Source: Chrysoporthe austroafricana
Taxonomy: Eukaryota; Ascomycota; Sordariomycetes; Diaporthales; Cryphonectriaceae
Direction: 5' to 3'
Length of the DNA: 64,000 bases
NCBI GenBank assembly: GCA_001051155.2
Contig: JYIP02000006.1
Coordinates: forward strand, 1,984,001-2,048,000
The notes beneath the pieces were generated by a model, which made no database searches, was not told where the DNA came from, and was given only the letters and a program-made list of their open reading frames with translations. The position numbers and the translations under genes were made by a program. This document shows, one piece after another, positions 32,516 through 43,467 of this stretch; position 1 is the stretch's first letter; every line of letters starts with the position of its first letter.

Positions 32516-35052
32516 GAGCAGCCAGCTGCGACAGATAGCCCCGGCCCCGCGGCCAGCATCTCCGGAATACGTCCTCGCCCATGGGCTGCCGGTGCAGCAC
32601 GCCCTTTCCGTTGAACCAGGAGTACATAATGGGATGGGAGGGCAGTTCCGCTTCCAACAACAGCCGCAGCACCTCCAGCATCAACAACAGCCACAATCCC
32701 ACATGGGACGCCAGGCTCTGCCGGGCGACTATATGCCTGTCAACGGGCACCCCGGCCTCGGGTCCCAGATGATGGATCGCAATGACAGCCCGGCGCCAGA
32801 CTCGGGACTTGACATCGGCAACCCCCCGACTAGGTCCAGGTCGAACACAAACAACGATCAGGAGATGCGCGAACTGTTCAATAGGAATAGCCACCGGGCG
32901 CTACAAGACGTGGCCAAGGAGCTTCATGGCAACGAACGTGGTCCTAGTAGTGAGCGCAGTCGGCAGCTCTTTGCTATGCTATGGTAAGTCCGCCTATACT
33001 CACAAGCTGAAATCGGCCCCTTTGAGGCTTGGAAGCCGTCACTCTATGAGACCTGCGGTGCGGGCCCCTTGCAATATAAGTTCAATGTCGCCTCCCACCC
33101 TAGCGCATGCCATTCATTGATGTCTTCTTGACTTGAAAGTGATTCGACGCTGGTCTTCAATGAGGCTGACCTGTACGTCCAGGATCAAATCGGCATGCCG
33201 CAAGGGCAAGACTTCTGTACCTCGCAGTCGTGTGTACGCTAGTTACGTCAAACGATGCGCTCATGAGAAGATCGCTGTCCTAAACCCCGCCAGCTTCGGC
33301 AAGCTTGTGAGAGTACTGTATCCCGGCCTTAGGACGCGACGACTGGGTGTGCGTGGCGAGTCCAAGTATCACTATGTCGATTTTGAGTTGATCGATGTGG
33401 ACGTCGATGACATCGACGAATCTCAATTCGCAGCCCCCGGCCCGTCAAGGCCAAGCTTTGCTGAGAGCTTTAACATGAGGTAAGAGGCAGCGTCGTTGTC
33501 AACAGGGTCTCGGATCTAACATATTGTTAGCACTACAACGCGGCCATCTACAGCCGCTGGGTTGGAGAACACAGCTCCTTCTCCTGCGGAACAGGGACAA
33601 GCTGCAGAGATCGGAGACGTCCCGCACAAAAGCCACAGGCGGCACGATATTCGGCATGCCATATACAACCATCCCCAGGTTGCCAGTGTGGCGGAGCTGG
33701 GTGCAAATGCAAGCAGGACATTAAAAAAGCTTCATCTTCCATCTGATGATGCGTCTACCTCAACACGCCTAACCCTTCCGTCCATTGAGCCTTTCTTACC
33801 TCCAGGCACCGACTCTGACGCTGCGAAATCGCTCGAGGCCCTCTACTTGTCGCACTGTACTTCTCTGATCGAGTGCATACGGTTCTGCAAGGAGAAGAAC
33901 TTCTTCCATCTTTTCACCGCTTTTCACGGCACCCTGACAGTACCGGTCCAGAAGCTGTTGGTTAATCCAGCCCTAGAGCCGTGGATTGAGCAATGCGACC
34001 TCAGGATGTATCAGAACATGATGCATATAGTCGCTGTGGTAGCTCTGCAAGTCATTCCTCCATTTGGCCTCCAGAGCTTGCGCAACATATCCGAAAGGCT
34101 TGTTTCTCACATCAGGACGTCTTTCGAGGGTCAGCCGGATCACGTACTTAGGGCCAAGGAAGCACCTGCCGCATTGTTCGCAGACCTTCTGGATCGAGCC
34201 TTAAGAGTCAACACGACAGCCCACGCTAGTGCAAACTTCCTTCACAACCACGCGAATCGAACTCAGATGTATCTCGACTTCATCACATTTGTGCGGCCCA
34301 GGAAGATCGCGCAATCTGTGCCCGTGGAGGTGATGGACGACGTTGTCTACCTGCTCGTGTCAGAAATCAGACAGCTCTTGGACCCTAGAGATGTTCCATG
34401 GGATCTGGAAGTTTGCACAGTTCAAGGCGACTTCTATCTTCGAAATCGCAGGCCCTCGCAGGTCGACAACCAGGGTGCGGTCGAGGCATCGAATCTTCTC
34501 GATCGATGGGTCGAGTTGCTGAAGTCCTTGCCATCTCGGTTTCCACACGCCTCTGCAGCAGATATTGTCCTTTTTACCCAGACCATCGGTACGACCATGA
34601 TGAGGGATCTTACCATCAGCAGTGCCGAGAGCTTCGGCGCCTGGTGGTGCTTGAAGTGCTGGATAGACGAGATGATCTGGTTCCTGGCTGAGAAAGGTGG
34701 GTTCATGCAGCAGACAACGACTCGAGCGGTCGTTGCCTCGAAACGAAAAAACCAGGGAGAACCAGAGGACGTTGAAGCGCGAAAGAACATGCGATTCAGC
34801 ACTGGCAGCGGCCCCGAGGATCCCATTATGTCGTTAATGGAGAACTCGCAGCAAGTTCTTGCACCGCTGACCCCGAGCTTTCAAAACGAAAACCAGCATG
34901 TTGTAGTTGACATGCACGCTGCCAACTACGATGATAGCGGCATCAGCCTCCGCATGTCTGGGGAAGATTCTCCCATGAGTAAATTTACCTCCCAGCTGGA
35001 CAGTCAGAGGGTGAACGATGGGAACCAAAACGTCACCGGTGGCCTGCGGTGA
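32156..35052 (+). CDS. RFX-family winged-helix transcription factor
   Basis: Nuclear DNA-binding protein of the RFX family, which recognises X-box sites. Fungal members include Crt1 (DNA damage response) and CPCR1 (cephalosporin gene control). Exons 32156-32168, 32326-32983, 33183-33479 and 33531-35052 give 829 residues. The first exon codes only MAST plus one base; the 157-base intron ends CTGACAATGTTGCAG. A polyglutamine run of about 14 follows WLA (32476-32519), with more Gln-rich DNA after it. The DNA-binding domain (about residues 213-291) reads SRQLFAMLWIKSACRKGKTSVP, RVYASYVKRC, LNPASFGKLVRVLYPGLRTRRLGVRG and ESKYHYVDF. The C-terminal half has helical blocks typical of the RFX dimerisation region, such as VLRAKEAPAALFADLLDRALRV. 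The start inferred here is better than a longer upstream frame, because it joins smoothly to EAYSRFPPARRPSEG. Confidence 0.9.
32476..32519 (+). repeat. CAG/CAA polyglutamine tract in the RFX gene
   Basis: A run of mixed CAG and CAA codons encodes about 14 glutamines in the N-terminal part of the RFX factor. The mix of codons reduces slippage, but length variation among strains is likely. Gln-rich tracts of this kind often act as activation or interaction segments. Confidence 0.9.
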
Positions 35053-36511
35053 TGGAAATCTTTCTGATTTTGTACTATGATTTTGTCCTTTGGCGATACC
35101 ATGGCCTATCTGCTCTGGCTTTCTGCGCTTATCTCGCAACAAAAAAAGGGGGGTGGTTCGCTCGTGGCCCTGATCGCCACTGTGCGCGGGGGAGCTTTCT
35201 TGCTTGCTGTTAGGCGTTCCGGGTACACAGGGTCAACATGCTTGATAAAGCATACGAGCGACACGATTTATATACGACTGAAGACAGCTAGGCGGTGTCG
35301 CCCAATTGGATCGGATGGGCAGAGTGATTATCGTTTCTTGTCTCTCTTCATCTAGTACTGGCAAGGTCTGGTTGGGCTACACATGCACTGGAAAACTGGT
35401 TGGATAGGATTGTGATTCCCCTCTTGGAACGGAGGTAGGGTCTTGGTTGGGTCAAACTACCGCTTTTCAGTTTTAGGCGTGGTCAAGATAATACAGCTTT
35501 TGTTTTCGCGAGAAATATCTGCTTGCCACGCGCACTGGATGTCAGTCCTCGGGGGAGCTTACCGCGACCACCACGAGGATTTGCCTTGCTGACAAACGAC
35601 ACATCACCATTGCGCGAAGGGGCAAGATCAATTCATGAATGCTGTGATCGGCCTACAGGTCCCATCCGCTCTGACATGGAGAGAGAGTTGTGAGCGGATC
35701 CAAATAATGCGGGCTGTGGGAGTGATAGCAAGCCATGCTTGGTGGCAGAGGCCTATCAAGGTAAGTCGCCGCCGGCGTTGGGGGGACGAGAGATTAGGAG
35801 AGGATAAGAGCTCGTATGCGAACATAGTGCCGAGTCAGTGGCAGTCGGAGGATCCAAGTCTGGTTCCTCGTCGCCAGACGGAGGACCGCACCGGGAACTT
35901 TATCACATCGAGGCGTAGTGGCTGTCTGTCTGCAACTCCAAGACCTGTCCAGACCGTGAGAAGATCACCACCGTGTACATTATAATGGTGTGCAACCCTG
36001 CGCGCGCGCCTGTACAGTGCCTGGCATGTGAGCCCGCGGGTCTCGGCAGAGGCTCGGCAGCCGCGGCCATTTGGCGGGAAATGCGGTCCTCTTTTCCTCA
36101 GCGCTCACTCATCCACCTCGCATCCTCCTCCACGCTTCCAGGCTCCTACTGTGCTGTTCAAGCTCGCAAACAGACCAATCTCGTGTGCGGTCGAGATTAC
36201 GGCGGCATCAAAAGAGAACGGACCGGATCCTTCTGTTGTGGAGACTTTCTTCGAAGGCAACAGCCGCAGTGGGTTCGAGGAGGCGACGAAGCGGGACTTA
36301 CAATAAGCCCCTAAGATCCTCGAGAGACGCGATCACCCGACTCGAGCACCTAAAAGAAATACAGTCCTTGCCCTCCCAGACTCTGCTCTGTCTCTAGACA
36401 GTCTTTTCCTACAGGTCACTACGCCCTGATATCGTGTGCACCACTTCGGAACAAAGGCGGAGAGGCCTGGCTCCTGTTCAAGCGCTTCATAGGTGAGAGC
36501 ACATCTGCGGC
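35053..36511. other. Intergenic region between RFX and the lipase gene
   Basis: Both neighbours are on the plus strand. The right part, about 36.0-36.5 kb, is CT-rich and probably the promoter and leader of the lipase gene. Open frames there overlap in three phases with no motif. No RNA gene or repeat was found. Confidence 0.4.
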
Positions 36512-37558
36512 ATGGTCCAAGAGATAGAAGGCGAGTTTAAGGTCGGGGGCGCCAGCCTCTACAGGAAGACATGGCTCGTGAGTCCGCCCGCTCATACCTC
36601 CTCGCTACCCCTTCATCCCATCGCTAACACCACCCAGCCCGACGACGCCACCCCGACCGTCGCTAAGCTCATTTTCATCCACGGCTTTAGCGACCATCTC
36701 GACCGGTACTACGGCTTCTTCCCCTACCTCGCCTCGTCCGGCATCGCCGTCTACGGCTTTGACCAGCGCGGGTGGGGGAAGTCCGTCCGCAAGCCCGCGG
36801 AGCGCGGCCTGACCGGCCCGACCAGCCAGGTCCTGAGCGACATCGCGGCGTTCATCACGCAGGTCGTGATGCCCGCCGCGCCCGCCGCGGCCCCGCTCTT
36901 CATCATGGGCCACAGCATGGGCGGCGGCGAGGTCCTGACGCTCGCGAGCACCCCGGCGTATGACGCCAGCGTCATCGCCAAGATCCGGGGTTGGATGCTC
37001 GAGGCGCCGTTCGTGGCGTTCGACGAGAAGGAGAAGCCGAGCGCGCTCAAGGTGTTCGCGGGGCGGCTGGCCGGCCGCGTACTGCCGCACATGCACCTCG
37101 CGAACCCCATCCCGGCCGAGTACCTGTCCCGCGACCCGGCCGTCCAGCAGAGCCTCCAGGAGGACGAGTTGTGTCACGACACGGGCACGCTGGAGGGCCT
37201 CGCGGGGCTGCTGGACCGCACGGGGGACCTGGCGAGCGGGAAGCTGAAGCTGAGCCCCCAGGTGAGGAGCCTCTGGGTGGGACACGGCGACAAGGACATC
37301 GCGACGAGCTACCCCGAGAGCAAGAAGTGGTTCGAGAGGCAGACACAGGTGGAGGACAGGACGTTCAAGACATATGAGGGGTGGCTGCACCAATTGCATG
37401 CTGACGTGGGCAGGGAGGAATTCTATGAGGACGTGAGGGACTGGATCCTGAAGAGGTGTGACAACGAGGGGCAGGCCGAGGCAAACGTGGAGGGCAGTGC
37501 AAGCGAGGCGCCGAAGGCGGATGGAGGAGAGGAGGGCAAGGTGGATTCCAAGCTTTAG
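36512..37558 (+). CDS. YJU3: Monoacylglycerol lipase, Yju3-like serine hydrolase
   Basis: Alpha/beta hydrolase of the S33/monoacylglycerol lipase group, which cleaves monoacylglycerols to glycerol and fatty acid, usually at lipid droplets or membranes. Exons 36512-36577 and 36638-37558 give 328 residues. The 60-base intron (GTGAGT, CTAAC, CAG) is in frame and free of stops, so read-through would insert 20 residues; the conserved join KTWLPDDATPTVAKLIFIHG supports splicing. Visible sites are HGFSDH (oxyanion region, residues 37-42), GHSMGG with nucleophile Ser115, GHGDKD (acid near Asp242) and EGWLHQLHAD with the catalytic histidine near 273-276. The C-terminal tail of about 30 residues is acidic and low-complexity. 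The coding DNA is very GC-rich, which produces long but spurious frames on the other strand. Confidence 0.92.
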   Translation: MVQEIEGEFKVGGASLYRKTWLVSPPAHTSSLPLHPIANTTQPDDATPTVAKLIFIHGFSDHLDRYYGFFPYLASSGIAVYGFDQRGWGKSVRKPAERGLTGPTSQVLSDIAAFITQVVMPAAPAAAPLFIMGHSMGGGEVLTLASTPAYDASVIAKIRGWMLEAPFVAFDEKEKPSALKVFAGRLAGRVLPHMHLANPIPAEYLSRDPAVQQSLQEDELCHDTGTLEGLAGLLDRTGDLASGKLKLSPQVRSLWVGHGDKDIATSYPESKKWFERQTQVEDRTFKTYEGWLHQLHADVGREEFYEDVRDWILKRCDNEGQAEANVEGSASEAPKADGGEEGKVDSKL

Positions 37559-38861
37559 TGGCTTCATTTTGCAGTCCAGCACCTCACGACCTCAAAATTC
37601 CGGCATTAATACCCTGTTTTGTTTGTCGGGCAAGGAGGTTGGTTGGAGAACCATCCGAAAGGCTTCAGGTCGCCTCGGCTTTCGCGAGAAGCATTTCACG
37701 GCAGTGCGTCCGGTTTCGCACTATAAGACTTCTGATTTTTATGGATTTTATTCTACCAAATAGCCCACACTGTAAGCAGCACGGTCTGATAACGACGTTG
37801 GTCATCTTCTGAGTAACCCTGTCCTCATCGTTCCCGGACTTCGCGCCAAAGTCTATCACCAGCGTCTTCCCCGGGATAGATCTGCCTGGGCTCAGCCATA
37901 AGAAGCCTAGGTGACACCATCAAATAAGTGCAGCCGCCCATGGAAACAACGAGAATCCCGAGGGGCGCACTAGTATTTACACTCTAATGCTATAAGCAAA
38001 TATCATATCAAACCGAAGGTGACATCGGAGAAGAGCGATTAACAAGGCAAAGTGTTCTTTTGAAAGCTATGATACCCCAACAATACATCATTCTATATAT
38101 TCCGAAGATACACGCCTTGACTAGACAGGTATCCCAGTCAAGTTGAATAACGCGGGCGATACACCAGCCATCACAATAAGGTGTAGGCTGGTGCATTCCC
38201 TGTGTGATGCGGTGGCTGGATCGTGACGTGGCAGGCAGAACAATCCTGACAGGTCATCCGAGCTTGAAGCATTTCTTGAATACCTGTGCTAGAATTTCCG
38301 AAATACTAGGGCTGCAAATGTGTTTTTCTGGGTAGGTAGATAAATCATGTACTGTTGCACAAGTCTGACATGCAGCTCAAGCCACACCCTATCTACATTA
38401 TTGGCTCTCAGGTTCCTCGCTCACTTGCAAATTGTCAGCGGCATGACGGCCAGAATCAACCAGTCAAGGCGTGTCACTTCCATTAAAAAAAACAAGGCAT
38501 TTTGCCTAGGCTGAGAGGGTGGCGCATCTGGACCAGCTTTGAGCCGCATCGACATCCGACTTTTATAGTACTACCTAGGTATTTCAAACCTGTCACCTTG
38601 TCCATTCCGAGGGAGAATTCCATTTCTAGACCAAGGGTCTGAACTAAATCTCTCCCTCCTTCGGCTGAGGCAAACACAACTTTGCTATTTGTTATTTGTT
38701 GAGCCTACCAAAACGACCCGGGTTGAAGGTCCGCTTGATCATCGAAGTCACCAACAAAGAGTTCAGATCGGGCAGTCATGCGTTAGAAGATCGCCAACTG
38801 GATGAGAATCGCAGATGATTATGTGTAGTGTTTCTTCTAGGTTCACTTCCCATAGCAAGCT
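37559..38861. other. Intergenic region with a possible retroelement remnant
   Basis: This AT-richer stretch follows the lipase gene. A short minus-strand fragment resembling reverse transcriptase is described separately (38483-38707). Otherwise only short frames without motifs are present. Confidence 0.4.
38483..38707 (-). pseudogene. Possible reverse-transcriptase fragment
   Basis: The minus strand reads TNSKVVFAS, then LGLEMEFSLGMDKVTGLKYLGSTIK. The pattern N-x-x-K-x-x-x-F followed about 25 residues later by V-x-x-x-K-Y-L-G-S-T-I is the arrangement found in reverse transcriptases of non-LTR elements, after the catalytic YADD region. The catalytic core and the remaining domains are absent. 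It is a short resemblance in AT-rich intergenic DNA, so confidence is limited. Confidence 0.35.
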
Positions 38862-41034
38862 ATGTCGCTCATAACGGCAACTGTTGGCCGCCATGACGTC
38901 CCGAGCCGAAAAGCACTGCTGGCCATCGACCTGCAGAACGACTTCCTCACCGCAAATGGCCCCCTGCTAGTGTATAAGCCGGATGACATGATCGACAGGA
39001 CTATCGAGCTCGCCGAGGCAGTTCGAAGCGCTGGAGGCGTCGTGATCTGGACACGGAGCGAGTTCGACGCGCACCGCCCCGCCGGAGAGAGGCAGGTCTG
39101 CATCGCAGATGGGCCTCAGCATCGTGGCCTGGCGCCGTCGCCACGCACCAGTGCTAACGACGACCCGGATGCCTTCCTTAGTGTCGGTAGTATGAGGGTA
39201 TGGAAGCCGGAGTGTGTTCGGCGCAATACTCCAGGCGCACAGTTGCTCCGCAGGATCAGGGCGGCCGCGCGGTCTCAGGACTATGAACTGGTCAAGAGCT
39301 ATTACTCGGCCTTCCAGTCCGACCATCTGCTTCGTCTTTTGGAGCGGCTGTCTGTGACGGAGCTGCTCATCTGCGGAGCCCTATCCAATGTCAGCGTATA
39401 CGCGACGGCCCTGACGGCTAGCCGCTATGGCTTCGACATCACAGTTGTTGGCGATTGCTGTGGATATCGGATCAAGAGCAGACACGATACCGCCAAGGAG
39501 AGGTTGATGGAAATGGCTGATTGCAAGTATTCCACGGCTGGCGACTGTATCTACGCATTAAAGAGCGCGGGGAAAGAACAGCGATCTTCTATACCCACCA
39601 CTACAGAGGTTCTAATGGGTGCGGCCTTGAGGGTTACACGTATAGAGATGAGAAAAAATTTCTCATTGAGGAGAACAAAACAACACATTGTTCGAGACAA
39701 TCAAATCAACCCAATGCGCAAAGTTGTGGGATTAGGATCTTCGTCTGAGAACAAGCCGCCAGCAAGCAAAGACGCCGAGTCATGGGCTACAAGTCTTAGA
39801 AGCCGAATTAAAACGATCAGGTATTGGAGGAGAAGGATCCTCAGAAGACCTGGATGGTACAGACCGAAACTCCGTGCTGGGTTCAGGCGTATCGAGTGGG
39901 ATTGTGTAAGTTGCCCATACAGTTGTCCCCATGGTGCAGGCTGTCTCTCAGTCTTCTTCTGGACGCGGCCAACCCTGCGAAACACTTGGTCACTGATGTT
40001 TTCGACCCCTATAGCATTGTGGTTCAGCCTTGTATGGCGATTTCCCATCAGACATGAAGGATCTCGATATGCTTGAAAAGGCGCTGAAGAAGCCCTTAGG
40101 GTCCCTGGAGCTCCTGATCATGCGACAGTCAGGACGCGCCCTTGGGACCAACAGCAGCTCCTCCACTACTTCCCATAGTGCATCGAGCGGAACAAGCACT
40201 CTCCAGAGTAGTTCCAACACTGCAAGCTCCGGTCCCAAAGACAGTAGCCCACCAGCAGACTCGGCGCACATTGTACCTCCAGGTGATGGTAGTAGTACTG
40301 GTACTGGACAGATGAATGGAAGCACAACACCAAAGTTTCTGGCATTGTGTGTCAACACTGGAGACATATATAAGACACTCGCCGAGATTGAGACATCCCG
40401 AATAGTGTCCGACGCTCAAGGGTTCCTGAGAATGCACGAGAAGTACCTGGAAGTCAGAGGGTATCGCTCAAAGTTTCATGCCTTGGTCAAGCCGGTGACA
40501 TTGAAATTCGTGAAGGTGAGCATGCTTCCTGTCCAGCTACCGCATTCCGACGAGGCGAGAACCATTTGGCTGAGCCATGAGTAGTTCCAGCTCTGGGACC
40601 TCCGCAACGGCTACATTTCCATTTGCGAGCAAGACTGCATCCCCTCGGACAGGGCCGAATACGATTACGTCCCGAGCGACATCAAGCCGCCCCCGATGCC
40701 GCCGGAGGTGTTCATACACTACCTCGAGCACGAGGAGGGGGACATCAGCCCCCTGCGCAACCACTGGCTCCCGCGTCTGCCGAAGAAGCGGCGCACGCGG
40801 GTCACGGATGGCACGCTCGGGGCCGACGCGTGGGGCATCCACGTCATAGAGGGACCCAACCGTGAGGTCGTCTTCTGGGTGTGTCTGGCTACTATCGTGG
40901 CGAGCGTCGTGGCCAGTGTCTTGTGGTCAGGTCTGCGGGGCGATGTACAGGGAGGAACGGGGATCGGGTCGCTGGTCGTCTCTCTCCCTCCAGCTGTTCT
41001 AGCCGTCTTCTTTTTCTGGATGGGTGGACTCTAA
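38862..41034 (+). CDS. Isochorismatase-like domain fused in frame to a conserved fungal membrane module
   Basis: Exons 38862-39905, 40015-40515 and 40585-41034 give 664 residues. Residues about 16-210 form an isochorismatase-like hydrolase: LLAIDLQNDFLT (Asp23), LVKSYYSAF (Lys145) and LLICGALSNVSVYATALTAS. The position that holds the catalytic Cys in nicotinamidase-type members is Ser here, as it is non-Cys in true isochorismatases. A basic, disordered linker follows. From about residue 308 a second module begins: RIEWDCHCGSALYGDFP, FLALCVNTGDIYKTLAEIE, FQLWDLRNGYISICEQ, YDYVPSDIKPPPMPPEVFIHYLE and a C-terminal pair of hydrophobic segments (VVFWVCLATIVASVVASVLW, then VSLPPAVLAVFFFW). This module resembles stand-alone uncharacterised fungal proteins. 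The two may be separate genes, the second starting near 39714, but no stop divides them. Confidence 0.65.
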
Positions 41035-41265
41035 TATCGATTTTGGTGTCGTTACGTATCATCAGAAGTCGCAGGACTGTGGGAGCTTCGTCAAGGTGAA
41101 CAATAATTCGATCGCCTGGTTTTCGTCTTAAAAATCCATCCAAGCATTGACAGCAGCCCGATTTTTGAACAACGCCCCGTCCGCCCAGGATATATATTCG
41201 AGGTCGCAATACTGAGTTGTTCTACCTCTCTTGATGTATTGCGAGCGAGGCCTGCGGCGCTCCGT

Positions 41266-42038
41266 CTACCATCTGCGCCACCAGGCAGCCTTCTCCCCGG
41301 CCTTCTCTGCCCTCGCAGGCTCAGATGCCTGCTCCTCCCGCACCTTCGAGAGCTCCTGCTCAAACCGCCTCTCGAGCTCCACGAGCCGCTCCTGGTACTC
41401 CTCGAGGCTCGGCTCTTTGGCCGCCTCCTTCCCGCCACCGGCCTCGCGCACCCGCGCCTGGAGCGCCTCAGTGAGGTCCTGTACAGCCCGCTGCCGCTCG
41501 GCCGGGGGCTGCCTGGATAGGGTCGCGAATTGCTCCAGGTGTAGCGCCGCCGGGTCTATCCCGCGGTGGCGGAGTTTGCCCAGTGTCTGTTTCTTCAGGG
41601 AGTCATCGCCGTTCATCCAGGCCACGGCGGTCTCCAGCGAGACGATCTCGGCTACTCTGTGAAGTCAACTAAGACGCGTCCCCGGTGAGTCAACGGGTGG
41701 GGACCCACACACCTTCGCGGTCGGCGCGGACCTCGTCCTGCTCCAGCTTCACCCAGCCCCAGTAAGCCAGCTGGTAGGTGAAGACCGCCATCAGCAGAAC
41801 CTTTGCGACGGGCCTGGTGAAGGTCTTGTAGAACACGGCCTGGACGAGGACACGTATCAGCAGGTGAGTGGTAGGCCATCGAGGTGAATCAATGGGAGGA
41901 AGCAGGCCTTCGTCTTACCACATTGGAAGGCTGCTGAGCTGAAGAGGCGAACCGCCGCAGCGCCGGCGTTCGCGAAGCAAGAGTTCTGGGCGACGGCCGT
42001 ATCCGTCGGCTGGCTATTGACAGGGCTCTTGAGTTCAT
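41266..42038 (-). CDS. Mitochondrial membrane protein, INA17-like
   Basis: Exons 42038-41919, 41839-41713 and 41654-41266 give 211 residues. The N-terminus (MNSRALSIASRRIRPSPRTLASRTPALRRFASS) is rich in Arg and Ser without acids, a clear mitochondrial presequence. One membrane helix follows in FTRPVAKVLLMAVFTYQLAYWGWVKLEQDE, then a long charged helical part with coiled-coil character (EEYQERLVELERRFEQELSKVREEQ). The order presequence, FxRP, helix with YW-W-KLE, coiled coil resembles yeast Ina17, an inner-membrane factor for assembly of the F1Fo-ATP synthase stalk. The match is short, so the name is tentative. The third exon's acceptor must be the second of two AGs (CACAGAG), since the first gives a stop. 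Confidence 0.7.
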
Positions 42039-42653
42039 CTTGACTGCGCAGAGACGAGAGACGTGCGCTTCGCTCGATCCTCTCTCTCTTTTGTGTCTGT
42101 CTCTCGCGCGCTTCTCTGGAAACGTATTGGGGAGCCCAGAACCCGAACCCTCTGGTGAAATTTCGAGTGAGGTCAGAGCTGCAGGCCTGGGCCCCGTCAG
42201 CCCGCGGCTGCGGCCTGTCTCGAGGCCCCACTTCGGCTCGCGTAGCCGCCGCATGGGAGCCAAGGGGCACCCATGACTGCGGAGGTGGACAGCTGCAGGG
42301 GTCGGGTCTACTTGGGTAGTAGACGACACGTCTGCCAGAATTTCGGGAGATCTGGTCATTTTATCGATCGAGTGAACCTAGGGGTCCGTCCAGGCTCCTC
42401 CAGTCCTTCGTTCAGACCAAACAGACCACAGGCCAGACCACCGATCTACGTAACCTGCAGCAGCGCAAGGCGAGGCGATCTGTCCCTTCTCGACAGGCTT
42501 CCTATTTCAACATCCCCACTGCCACCGCCGACGACACCCGCCGGCCCGCCGCGGTCCTCACGAGCTCCTCAACTCCCCCTTCCAACGTCCGACCAGATAT
42601 ACTCCCTTTGTAATCTTCCAGCCCCGATTTCGCTTCCCAACTAGACTCGCACA
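42039..42653. promoter_or_regulatory. Head-to-head upstream region of the INA17-like and RAMP4 genes
   Basis: The 615 bases between the two start codons must hold both promoters. The side next to the RAMP4 start is CT-rich. A short plus-strand frame (42273-42644) has no motif. No specific sites were assigned. Confidence 0.45.
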
Positions 42654-43079
42654 ATGGTCAGTCACCCCGGTATTCTTGCCATCGTGCCTTTCACATCCGC
42701 CGCCGCACTGCTTATGTCCACGGCGTGCCCCGGCTCCCCTCCCCTCCCTTCTCCCCCGGAGCAACTAGGAAGCTGACCTGGATCTGTTCGTCTCTCTCCA
42801 GGCGCAAACACCCCAGCAGCGACGCGCCAACGCCAAGTTCGCCAAGGAGCAGGACGCCCGGCGCGGCAAGTCCAGCGAGGAGCTCAAGAAGAGGAACAAG
42901 GAGGTCGCGAAGTCACCCATCTCCCCGGTCTGGCTCGGTACGTAGTTGACTGAACCCCCCCCCCCTTCCCGATCCAGAGCTGACGGCCGTGTCGCGTGGA
43001 AACAGGCGTCCTCGCGTTTGTCGTCTTCGGTGGCATAATATTCGAGGTTCTCTCCCGCATCTTCTTCGGCAGCCGATGA
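42654..43079 (+). CDS. RAMP4/SERP1 (Ysy6) family ER stress-associated protein
   Basis: Tail-anchored ER protein that associates with the Sec61 translocon and protects new membrane proteins under stress. Exons 42654-42656, 42802-42937 and 43006-43079 give 70 residues. The chain begins MAQTPQQRRANAKFAKEQDARRGK, continues with the basic SSEELKKRNKEVAKSPISPVWLG and ends in one membrane helix (VLAFVVFGGIIFEVLSRIF) and FGSR. Length and layout fit the family exactly. The first coding exon is only the ATG: an intron starts right after it (GTCAGT donor, CTCCAG acceptor). This start is needed because no other ATG precedes AQTPQQRRANAKF. The second intron is 68 bases. Confidence 0.92.
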
Positions 43080-43467
43080 GCGGACATGCCGATACCAAGG
43101 GAGACCGGGTCGGTGTGACGGGACAGGAGCCGAAGTTTCTGTGGGGAAAAGGCGCATGCATGTCTTGGTGCGCGGAGACATCATGATTGTCTCTTGGTGC
43201 GTGGGGGCTTTTCTACATCCGGGACAGCCAGGCAAAATACGGCGCATGGGATGATTCTGGTGGTTCGACGGAGTTCACATTGTCGCTGTTACAGCATACA
43301 CGGCTTCCGGCCCTGCAAAAACAGGCGAGATCATGGCTAGGAAAGAGTCAGAACAGCGAAGCAATTGCTATTATATGCCCTTTGAACTGAACCATTTTTT
43401 GGACACCAAGAACACCGGGAGAGGATGCTCATTTGCACATGACATCAATGACCACCAACGCCCAAGC
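43080..43467. other. Tail-to-tail intergenic region
   Basis: It holds the 3' ends of the RAMP4 gene and the SMAP-domain gene. Nothing else was recognised. Confidence 0.5.

Noticed and set aside
36605..37582. 325-codon open frame opposite the lipase gene
   Set aside because: It is a GC-driven shadow of the lipase exon, rich in Leu, Arg and Val repeats with no motif.
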